DNA of 6,820 bases from Candidatus Gastranaerophilales bacterium (GTDB lineage: Bacteria > Cyanobacteriota > Vampirovibrionia > Gastranaerophilales > Gastranaerophilaceae): NCBI GenBank assembly GCA_003150395.1, contig QAMI01000030.1, forward strand, positions 1 to 6,820, read 5' to 3'. Numbering within the stretch: position 1 is the first letter of the stretch; each line of letters begins with the position of its first letter. A program made the position numbers and the translations under genes. This document shows positions 1 to 4,895 of this stretch, piece after piece. The notes below the pieces were generated by a model. The model was given only the letters and a program-made list of their open reading frames with translations. It had not been told where the DNA came from and did no database searches.

Positions 1-696
1 AAAAAAATTATGGCATTCACAATGGCCGAAACTTTAATAACACTCGGAATAATAGGAATTATTGCAGCTATGACCTTACCATCGCTTGTTGCCAAATATC
101 AGAGTAAGGTTCTTTCAACACAATTAAAAAAACTATACTCAGTAACGTATCAAGCAATGTTGAGAGCGGTCCCTGACGGTGATTTTAGGTATCTTTCATT
201 AATCAAAGACGGCGGTGGCACAACAAGTGCTAAGTATTTCTTTGACAATTATCTTAAATCTCAATTTAAAGTTCAAAGCTTCTGTGAAGAAAAAGCCGGC
301 TGCTGGCCGCAAACATATACAAAAAAGAAAACAAAATACGGTAATCTGAAAGGTATCGGCTCAGGAGTTATTAGTTTCACAACAATAGATGGATATGCTT
401 TTACAATAGATACATGGTGGTTTAATGATGCGGACACAGTTGCCAAAACTTTTGGCGTTGATGTAACAAATAATGCAGCAATAGTTGTTATTACAGTTGA
501 TGTAAACGGTTTCGAAAATCCTAATACTTTAGGAAAAGATGTATATATTTATGTTATGACAGAAAAAGGCTTACTTCCGGCAGGCAATGACCGCTCAGAT
601 GCTGAAGTCAATGAAGAATGTAATGAAACAGGACGTTACTGTTTTTCAAAAATAATGAGAAACAATTGGGATATAGAACCTAACGACATTCGCTAA
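1..696 (+). CDS. Pilin-like protein with prepilin-type N-terminal methylation motif (5' end probably cut by window edge)
   Basis: Likely a type IV pilin or type II secretion pseudopilin, made as a prepilin, cut and N-methylated by a PilD-type peptidase and assembled through its hydrophobic N-terminal helix. Numbering from the ATG at position 10, the mature N-terminus would be FTMAE, with Glu at +5, followed by a hydrophobic helix at about residues 9-27. The residue before the cleavage site is Ala rather than the usual Gly. Starting at that ATG leaves a leader of only Met-Ala. The frame stays open to base 1 and encodes Lys-Lys-Ile, which fits a charged leader, so the true start is probably outside the window. 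The C-terminal domain has four Cys (92, 98, 204, 211), plausibly two disulfides, and a VDVNGFENPNTLGKD stretch typical of pseudopilin heads. The stop codon at 694-696 directly abuts the stop of flgC. The family call is firm. Whether it serves a pilus, secretion or uptake is not visible. Confidence 0.85.
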   Translation, partial: KKIMAFTMAETLITLGIIGIIAAMTLPSLVAKYQSKVLSTQLKKLYSVTYQAMLRAVPDGDFRYLSLIKDGGGTTSAKYFFDNYLKSQFKVQSFCEEKAGCWPQTYTKKKTKYGNLKGIGSGVISFTTIDGYAFTIDTWWFNDADTVAKTFGVDVTNNAAIVVITVDVNGFENPNTLGKDVYIYVMTEKGLLPAGNDRSDAEVNEECNETGRYCFSKIMRNNWDIEPNDIR

Positions 697-1140
697 TTAT
701 CTGCCGATTTCGGTTGCACGCGACGCCATTGATTTAGTTATATTTACAAGCGCAAGGTTAGCTTCATAAGCTCTTTGCGCCATTATTGCATCTGCCATTT
801 CAACCATCGGATTAACGTTTGAAGCTCTGATATAACCGTTTTCATCAGCATCCGGATGTCCGGGTTTATAAATCTTTTCACCCAAAGTCGGGTCTTCAAT
901 ACATCCGTTAAAAACCACTCCTCCTTGCAAAAGAGGCAGAGTTCCAACGCCGAAAACATCTTCTTTCATTTCGTTAAGAACGCCATGGAAGGAAATTTCT
1001 TCAGTTGCATTCAAAACAGGAATACGTCTTACATAATTCGGCGTATCTACGTTTGCCATGTTTCTTGAATGCACGTCAAGCCGCAATCCGTGTGAACGAA
1101 GTGCTCTTTGACCTATATCCATTGAACCCATAAGACTCAT
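697..1140 (-). CDS. flgC: Flagellar basal-body rod protein FlgC
   Basis: Proximal rod subunit of the flagellar basal body, exported by the flagellar type III apparatus and stacked with FlgB between the MS ring and the distal rod. At 147 aa it has the usual FlgC length. The rod signature NMANVDTPNY lies at residues 27-36. The FlgC-specific block GHPDADENGYIRASNVNP spans about 94-111, and the C-terminal helix with EMADAIMAQRAYEAN at 114-128 matches the coiled-coil half of the D0 domain. The ATG at 1140 has an AGGAG eight bases upstream. It is the last gene of the rod operon, 52 bp after flgB. Normally fliE and fliF follow flgBC, but here the next gene is a convergent pilin-like gene whose stop touches this stop. 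No intrinsic terminator is visible after it. Confidence 0.95.
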   Translation of the reverse strand: MSLMGSMDIGQRALRSHGLRLDVHSRNMANVDTPNYVRRIPVLNATEEISFHGVLNEMKEDVFGVGTLPLLQGGVVFNGCIEDPTLGEKIYKPGHPDADENGYIRASNVNPMVEMADAIMAQRAYEANLALVNITKSMASRATEIGR

Positions 1141-1170
1141 AATTTATGCTCCTGTTCTTTGTTTAAAGCT

Positions 1171-1185
1171 GCGGGTGAAACCCGC
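1171..1185 (-). other. Short GC-rich hairpin between flgB and flgC
   Basis: A perfect inverted repeat GCGGGT-TTC-ACCCGC (6-bp stem, 3-nt loop, minus-strand reading) occupies most of the 52-bp gap between flgB and flgC. It is not followed by a run of T, so it does not look like an intrinsic terminator. It could be an mRNA-stability or processing element that sets the FlgB:FlgC ratio, or a folding barrier upstream of the flgC ribosome site at 1149-1153. The role is inferred from position only. Confidence 0.45.
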
Positions 1186-1192
1186 CGCAATA

Positions 1193-1540
1193 TTATTTAC
1201 CTACATTTATCACAGTTTTCATTTCAGTGATTATATTTGACATACGTCTGGTTGCCATTGTATAAAGAAGTGCGTTCTGTTGAAGTTCCATCAATTCTTT
1301 ATCCGGCCTGATTTCTTCATAAGTTCTTTGCGAAATTACTGCAGAAGCCCCCAGTTTTTCTGATAATTTCGTTTCAAGAGGACTGTTCATCGACCCTAAG
1401 TATTCAGAGAAATCAACATCACGTCTTACATAACCCGGCGTATCCATGTTTGCAAGATTGGAACCTAATGCGACCTGCCTTTGTGTAATCAGGTCCATCA
1501 TAAGTCCTACTTTTCCCATATGATCTAGAGGTGTAAACAT
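1193..1540 (-). CDS. flgB: Flagellar basal-body rod protein FlgB (short form)
   Basis: The most proximal rod subunit, expected to sit on the FliE/MS-ring junction. At 115 aa it is shorter than the roughly 130-140 aa usual for FlgB. The N-terminal D0 helix has ALGSNLANMDTPGY at 24-37 followed by VRRDVDFSEYL, which is strongly FlgB-like. The C-terminal helix reads KELMELQQNALLYTMATRRM at 81-100. The DGNxVDxExE block that usually introduces this helix is reduced to EIRPDKELMEL, so the middle loop is trimmed. The start ATG at 1540 has AAAGGA five bases upstream (1546-1551). It lies 66 bp after the FlgG-like gene and 52 bp before flgC, in the same direction. The identification rests on the N-terminal half and on the neighbour flgC. 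Confidence 0.92.
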   Translation of the reverse strand: MFTPLDHMGKVGLMMDLITQRQVALGSNLANMDTPGYVRRDVDFSEYLGSMNSPLETKLSEKLGASAVISQRTYEEIRPDKELMELQQNALLYTMATRRMSNIITEMKTVINVGK

Positions 1541-1606
1541 TTTTATCCTTTCATTTTTTAGATTTTCGGCTCCGGTTCACATCAGCGCAGCCAGGATTAA
1601 AACCCA

Positions 1607-2320
1607 TTATTCACGAATATTAATTGATTTGTTGTACATGTCATCAACAACTTTCATTAACCTTGTGCTTGCAAGCATTGAAGCATTAAGACGAAGCATT
1701 ATGTTAACGTTATCGTATATATTTACGTTAGAATTTTCAATATTATTTTGTGCAATATATTCATGATTTTTTATTAAGCGCGGCTCGCCGGATTCTTCAG
1801 TTGCCACAAGCTTATTCAAACCGCCTTGTTCAAGCCCTTCCGGGTTGTCAAACTGAACAACAGGAATATTTCCGATTTTTTTACCCGGAGAATCAACTGC
1901 ATCATGCGCAATTACGTCACCGTTGGGTTTAATTATAAATTTGTAGCAGTTTGTCGGAATTTTTATACCTTCACCGACAATCCAGTCATCGTTTGTTACT
2001 AAATATCCGTCTTTGCCCTGTTTAAAAGCGCCGTCGCGTGTATATTGAACTTCGCCCTGCGGTGAAACAACGGGTATAAATCCCGGTCCTGTCAGCGCAA
2101 CATCGTAAGGATTGCTCGTTATTTGAATAGAACCGTTCTTGTGGTCTGTACGTATTGCACCGGTCAAATAACCGTCTTCATCAAGCATTTGTTCAAAACG
2201 AACAGACTTGTAGCCATGGGTATTAAAGTTTGCAAGGTCATTTGCAACATAACCAAGTCTGTCCCACTGGTTTGTAACATTATTAACGCTTTTTCTGATA
2301 ATTGCCTGCAAGTTTTGCAT
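1607..2320 (-). CDS. flgG: Flagellar hook-basal body protein, FlgG-like distal rod protein
   Basis: A FlgF/FlgG-family protein of 237 aa (FlgG is usually about 260), expected to build the distal rod. Visible family blocks in order are NDLANFNTHGYKS at 28-40, GPGFIPV at 78-84, YTRDGAFKQGKDGYLVT at 93-109, and FDNPEGLEQGGLNKL followed by TEESGEP at about 157-180. The NP-GL and SG pattern is more typical of FlgG than FlgF. ENSNVN at 195-200 begins the C-terminal D0 helix. The rest of that helix is divergent: the usual EMxxMIxxQRAYExN is replaced by a stretch with NIMLRLNASMLASTRLMKVV. The start ATG at 2320 has AAGGA nine bases upstream (2330-2334). It lies 17 bp after the preceding rod gene, so the two are surely cotranscribed. 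Family membership is firm. The choice of FlgG over FlgF or FlhP is tentative. Confidence 0.88.
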   Translation of the reverse strand: MQNLQAIIRKSVNNVTNQWDRLGYVANDLANFNTHGYKSVRFEQMLDEDGYLTGAIRTDHKNGSIQITSNPYDVALTGPGFIPVVSPQGEVQYTRDGAFKQGKDGYLVTNDDWIVGEGIKIPTNCYKFIIKPNGDVIAHDAVDSPGKKIGNIPVVQFDNPEGLEQGGLNKLVATEESGEPRLIKNHEYIAQNNIENSNVNIYDNVNIMLRLNASMLASTRLMKVVDDMYNKSINIRE

Positions 2321-2337
2321 AGTTTTAAATCCTTATG

Positions 2338-3036
2338 TTATGAAGTGCTGCCAAGTTGTGAAATGACTTTTTGAAGATTTTGGTTTTGTATCATAAAGAG
2401 CTGTCTGTTAGCTTCAAAGTTTCTGATAACCGGCATCATTCCAATAAATTCGTTTTGAAGAGAAACATTCGAATACTCGTTATAACCCTGCTTAACCTGC
2501 GGGTCCATTACAACAATGCCGTTTGCATCAACAACGCCGATACATCCTGCAATTTCCATTTCTGCGGTTTCTTTATTCAGAACCTTTACAAGTCCGCTGT
2601 CATCAACTTTTATATCTTCAATTTTCTCGGGAATAAGCGGAAGTTTTATGGGCATGCCGGAGTTTGAAAGAACACGCCTGTCTTCAAGCGTAAGCAGATT
2701 TCCGTCTTTATCAATTTTGAAACGTCCGTCACGCGTAAGCTTTATACCGTCGTCACCTTCTGTCTGAAAATAGCCTTCTTTTGCAATCGCAAAGTCCAGA
2801 GGATTTGAAGACATAGAAATTCTACCGACTTTTGTGTCTGTTGTTTTTGAAATTCCGTTTGTACCTAAAAATTCCGTGAAAGATGAAACAACGGCTTCCT
2901 GACGTTGATACCCGATTTTATCAAAACCATTAACGTTTTCATTTGCAATGGACATCAATTCAGTCTGAACCTGCATCGCTCTGATTGACAGGTCAATTCC
3001 GCGTTCCATATAACGAATTCCGCCATTGATTCTCAT
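2338..3036 (-). CDS. Flagellar hook-basal body protein, FlgF/FlgG family
   Basis: First gene of the rod operon, 232 aa from the chosen start. It belongs to the FlgF/FlgG (FlhO/FlhP) rod family. The conserved N-terminal asparagine block is unusual, reading ANENVNGFDKIGYQ at 31-44, with the Asn-rich core kept but residues inserted before the Gly-Tyr. The middle shows AIAKEGYFQ at 84-91 and LTRDGRFKIDKDGNLLT at 100-116, the beta-rich block typical of the family. The C-terminal helix begins with YSNVSLQNEFIGMM and RNFEANRQLF at 188-214, the expected SNV-to-FEAN pattern, so this end is more canonical than in the next gene. The open frame extends to a GTG at 3054, but AGAGGA at 3043-3048 lies six bases before the ATG at 3036 and inside that extension, so ATG 3036 is the start. 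By order it may be FlgF. I cannot separate FlgF from a second FlgG. Confidence 0.87.
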   Translation of the reverse strand: MRINGGIRYMERGIDLSIRAMQVQTELMSIANENVNGFDKIGYQRQEAVVSSFTEFLGTNGISKTTDTKVGRISMSSNPLDFAIAKEGYFQTEGDDGIKLTRDGRFKIDKDGNLLTLEDRRVLSNSGMPIKLPLIPEKIEDIKVDDSGLVKVLNKETAEMEIAGCIGVVDANGIVVMDPQVKQGYNEYSNVSLQNEFIGMMPVIRNFEANRQLFMIQNQNLQKVISQLGSTS

Positions 3037-3042
3037 AACTTT

Positions 3043-3048
3043 TCCTCT
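3043..3048 (-). promoter_or_regulatory. Shine-Dalgarno site that sets the start of the first rod gene
   Basis: AGAGGA (minus strand) sits six bases upstream of ATG 3036. The longer frame starting with GTG at 3054 has no comparable site in front of it and would translate this sequence as Arg-Gly. The spacing agrees with the promoter below, which would give a leader of about 20 nt. Confidence 0.8.
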
Positions 3049-3063
3049 TTTCACTTTTTTATG

Positions 3064-3109
3064 ATTATACGGCTGTATTTACAGTTTGACGTAGTTTCAT
3101 AAAAAAAAA
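3064..3109 (-). promoter_or_regulatory. Promoter of the rod operon with an embedded inverted repeat
   Basis: On the minus strand a perfect TATAAT lies at 3069-3064, about 28 bases before the start codon of the first rod gene. The -35 region (about 3092-3087, ACGTCA) matches TTGACA poorly. An unbroken A/T tract (3101-3109) sits where an UP element would be. Between the two hexamers is an inverted repeat, CTGTA-AA-TACAG (3073-3084), placed where a bound repressor or activator could act on a promoter with a weak -35. GCCG directly before the -10 recalls the flagellar sigma-28 -10 element, but no TAAA lies at the right distance, so a main-sigma promoter is more likely. Confidence 0.55.
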
Positions 3110-3171
3110 TCATCTGTTTGGATGGGTTTTTTAGAGTTTTTAATGTTTTTTTGTAAAAAGTCAATGTAAGA

Positions 3172-3194
3172 GTGAAAAGTGAGAGGTGAAAAGT
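3172..3194. repeat. Tandem-like direct repeat of GTGAAAAGT
   Basis: GTGAAAAGT occurs twice (3172-3180 and 3186-3194) separated by GAGAG. A related GTAAAAAGTC precedes it at 3153-3162. It lies in the non-coding region between the divergent rod operon and the YvlD-like gene, far upstream of either start. It could be a binding site repeated at a 14-bp period or simple purine-rich slippage. Confidence 0.5.
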
Positions 3195-3287
3195 CTTTTT
3201 CGTTTGTGAAACGTTGCTCATTTTTATTAAGTAATTATTCTTACAGCAATTCTACTTTTTGGGAATGCCTGAACAGACGCTGGCCGT

Positions 3288-3310
3288 TATAATAAAATTA
3301 AAATAAGGAG
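3288..3310 (+). promoter_or_regulatory. Promoter -10 and ribosome site of the YvlD-like gene
   Basis: A perfect TATAAT at 3288-3293, preceded by GGCCGT, is followed by a strong AAGGAG at 3305-3310, seven bases before ATG 3318. No good -35 hexamer is seen 16-18 bp upstream (3264-3271 reads AATGCCTG), so the promoter may depend on an activator or simply be weak. The predicted leader is about 18 nt. Confidence 0.5.
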
Positions 3311-3317
3311 TTAATAT

Positions 3318-3659
3318 ATGTTACTATTTTTACGTTGGATAGGTTTTGCGCTAATCATAATGTTTATCGCCTGGGTTGTGCCGGGAATTAACGTTGCCGG
3401 ATTTTTAAATGCTTTAATTGTTGCGATAATTATGGCTTTTATAAATGTATTTATCAAACCTGCTCTTATATTGGTAACTTTGCCTATAAATATTGTAACA
3501 CTTGGACTTTTCACACTTGTTATTAACGCGTTGTTGTTTATGTTTGCCGGTTTCATTGCTCCGGGTTTTGAAGTTGATGGATTTTTCAGTGCATTTATAG
3601 GGGCATTATTGCTGTCAATTTTGAGCGTAGGGCTTAACAGCATAGGACCGGACAATTAA
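3318..3659 (+). CDS. Small integral membrane protein, YvlD/phage_holin_4_2 family
   Basis: A 113-aa, very hydrophobic protein with about four membrane segments, roughly residues 3-22, 28-48, 52-79 and 85-105. It matches the family called phage holin superfamily IV (Pfam Phage_holin_4_2, Bacillus YvlD). The marks are VPGINVAGF at 21-29, the central NVFIKPALILVTLPINIVTLGLF spread over about 43-65, VINALLFMFAG at 68-78, and PGFEVDGFFSAFIGALLLSI at about 82-101, a second copy of the PG-x-x-V-x-GF pattern. Despite the family name these proteins are usual chromosomal genes in many bacteria, and nothing phage-like is nearby. The function is unknown, with a cell-envelope stress role inferred only from Bacillus relatives. 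It has its own promoter, a strong ribosome site and a terminator, so it is probably monocistronic. Confidence 0.88.
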   Translation: MLLFLRWIGFALIIMFIAWVVPGINVAGFLNALIVAIIMAFINVFIKPALILVTLPINIVTLGLFTLVINALLFMFAGFIAPGFEVDGFFSAFIGALLLSILSVGLNSIGPDN

Positions 3660-3667
3660 AAATATTA

Positions 3668-3691
3668 GGGAGCCGCAACGGCTCCTTTTTT
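3668..3691 (+). terminator. Intrinsic terminator after the YvlD-like gene
   Basis: GGAGCCG-CAA-CGGCTCC forms a perfect 7-bp GC-rich stem with a 3-nt loop (3669-3685), followed at once by six T. It begins nine bases after the stop codon and separates this gene from prs. Confidence 0.92.
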
Positions 3692-3714
3692 ACGTAATAT
3701 TACTTAAAATAATC

Positions 3715-3744
3715 TTGAAGTTTCAATGTATCAGAGAATATAAT
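3715..3744 (+). promoter_or_regulatory. Promoter of prs
   Basis: TTGAAG (3715-3720), an 18-bp spacer and a perfect TATAAT (3739-3744) form a good main-sigma promoter just after the upstream terminator. Transcription would start near 3751, leaving a leader of about 59 nt before ATG 3810. The leader contains only a weak A/T-rich inverted repeat (AATAAT at 3761-3766 with ATTATT at 3776-3781), and I see no riboswitch. Confidence 0.7.
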
Positions 3745-3798
3745 AATTAAGCAGGAGAAAAATAATTTTAAACAGATTATTACCGTAGCTGGTGGCAG

Positions 3799-3804
3799 AA
3801 AGGA
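3799..3804 (+). promoter_or_regulatory. Shine-Dalgarno site that sets the prs start
   Basis: AAAGGA lies five bases before ATG 3810. The alternative in-frame GTG at 3792 has no purine-rich site upstream and would place this element inside the coding region. The same AAAGGAT arrangement with a five-base spacer precedes flgB in this window. Confidence 0.8.
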
Positions 3805-3809
3805 TTAAA

Positions 3810-4823
3810 ATGGTATTAGAATTAGCTTCCGAACAGCTTGAAAGAACAATCAACCCGACGCATGATATAAAACTTTTTGCAGGACGTTCAAATACTAAAT
3901 TAGCACAGGAAATTGCTGATTATCTCGGAACATCAATCGGGCCGATGATTGTTAAGAATTTTGCTGACGGTGAAATATACGTTCAAGTAAAAGAAAGCGT
4001 CAGGGGTGACGATGTTTTTATCATTCAGCCGCTTTGCAATCCGGTTAATGAAAATTTAATGGAATTATTGATTATAATTGACGCTTTCAAACGTGCAAGC
4101 GCTAAATCTATTACAGCAGTGATTCCTTATTATGGTTATGCAAGACAGGACAGAAAAACTTCCGGACGTGAAGCTATCACTGCAAAATTAGTTGCTGATT
4201 TGCTTACAACTGCAGGCGCGGACAGAGTTCTTGCAATGGATTTGCATACCGGCCAAATTCAAGGCTTTTTTAACATTCTCGTCGACCACATTTTCGCAAC
4301 TCCGATTTTAGTAAACTATATTAAAAGTTTAAACATGAATCCTGATGATATGGTTGCTGTCAGTCCTGATACCGGCGGAGTTCAAAGAACAAGACATTTT
4401 GCAAAAGCAATCGGCTGTCCGCTTGCAATAATCGACAAACGCCGCGACAAACACAATGAAGCAATTGCATCACATGTAATCGGTGATGTCAAAGACAAAA
4501 TCTGTATTATGTTCGACGATATTATTGACACGGCAGGAACAATTTGCGAAGCATCAAAACTTCTTAAAAGAGAAGGCGCAAAAGATGTTTATGTATGCGC
4601 AGCACATCCGGTTTTCTCTGGTCCGGCAATCGAAAGGCTTGCTAACGCGCCTATTAAGGAATGCATTGTAACAAATACAATCCCGCTTGATATGGAAAAA
4701 ATGCCTCCAAATATCAAACAGCTTTCAGTTGCTCCTCTTTTGGGTCAGGCAATTTCAAGAATCCATGACGGTGAAAGCGTAAGTTCGCTTTTTGGTTTTG
4801 AAAAAGATATTCAAGTAAGTTAG
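3810..4823 (+). CDS. prs: Ribose-phosphate pyrophosphokinase (PRPP synthetase)
   Basis: Makes phosphoribosyl pyrophosphate from ribose 5-phosphate and ATP in the cytoplasm, feeding purine, pyrimidine, histidine, tryptophan and NAD synthesis. It is 337 aa from the chosen ATG, slightly longer than the usual 310-320 because of about 18 extra N-terminal residues before IKLFAGRSN. The class I blocks are all present: FADGEIYVQV at 51-60, YARQDRK at 110-116, DLHTGQIQGFF at 144-154 for metal and ATP, SPDTGG at 185-190, the catalytic IDKRR at 208-212, and the PRPP loop DDIIDTAGT at 236-244. The usual FDIPVDH is FNILVDH here, a small deviation. It stands alone, between a promoter and a strong terminator. 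The start was moved from GTG 3792 on ribosome-site evidence. Confidence 0.98.
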   Translation: MVLELASEQLERTINPTHDIKLFAGRSNTKLAQEIADYLGTSIGPMIVKNFADGEIYVQVKESVRGDDVFIIQPLCNPVNENLMELLIIIDAFKRASAKSITAVIPYYGYARQDRKTSGREAITAKLVADLLTTAGADRVLAMDLHTGQIQGFFNILVDHIFATPILVNYIKSLNMNPDDMVAVSPDTGGVQRTRHFAKAIGCPLAIIDKRRDKHNEAIASHVIGDVKDKICIMFDDIIDTAGTICEASKLLKREGAKDVYVCAAHPVFSGPAIERLANAPIKECIVTNTIPLDMEKMPPNIKQLSVAPLLGQAISRIHDGESVSSLFGFEKDIQVS

Positions 4824-4843
4824 AAACAAATAAAAAGGAAGAT

Positions 4844-4885
4844 GAAAAAGTATGCCGCTTATAAAGCGGCATTTTTTTACTTTTT
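4844..4885. terminator. Bidirectional intrinsic terminator between prs and the amidohydrolase gene
   Basis: ATGCCGCTT-ATA-AAGCGGCAT is a perfect 9-bp stem with a 3-nt loop (4852-4872), followed by a T run to 4878 on the plus strand. On the minus strand the hairpin is followed by ACTTTTTC, and outer AAAAAGT/ACTTTTT arms can extend the stem across an internal bulge. It lies 28 bases after the prs stop and 23 bases after the convergent amidohydrolase stop, so it can serve both. Confidence 0.93.
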
Positions 4886-4895
4886 CTCAACTTAT

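Noticed and set aside
2371..2767. Two overlapping plus-strand open frames (98 and 83 aa) opposite the first rod gene
   Set aside because: Both lie wholly inside a conserved flagellar gene and lack convincing ribosome sites or recognisable protein features.
3073..3084. LexA (SOS) box from CTGT...ACAG
   Set aside because: The E. coli LexA site needs eight bases between CTGT and ACAG. Here there are four, and the cyanobacterial LexA pattern does not fit either.
3064..3090. Sigma-28 (FliA) promoter for the rod operon
   Set aside because: GCCG is present before the -10, but no TAAA lies 14-16 bases upstream of it and the -10 is a perfect main-sigma TATAAT.
3101..3132. Terminator-like structure CATC-TGTTTG-GATG flanked by A and T runs
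   Set aside because: The stem is only four base pairs, there is no gene ending nearby on either strand, and the A/T tract is better explained as an UP element of the rod promoter.
3311..3655. 114-aa open frame on the minus strand opposite the YvlD-like gene
   Set aside because: It is the mirror of a well-supported membrane protein gene, shows no family features, and its composition (many Ile, Asn and Lys) follows from the opposite strand.
3318..3659. Evidence of a prophage or lysis cassette from the holin family name
   Set aside because: The family is common on chromosomes, no endolysin or other phage gene is nearby, and the gene has its own promoter and terminator.
3751..3809. Riboswitch or small leader ORF upstream of prs
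   Set aside because: The leader is only about 59 nt, holds just a weak A/T stem, and the AGGAG at 3753-3757 has no start codon at a suitable distance.
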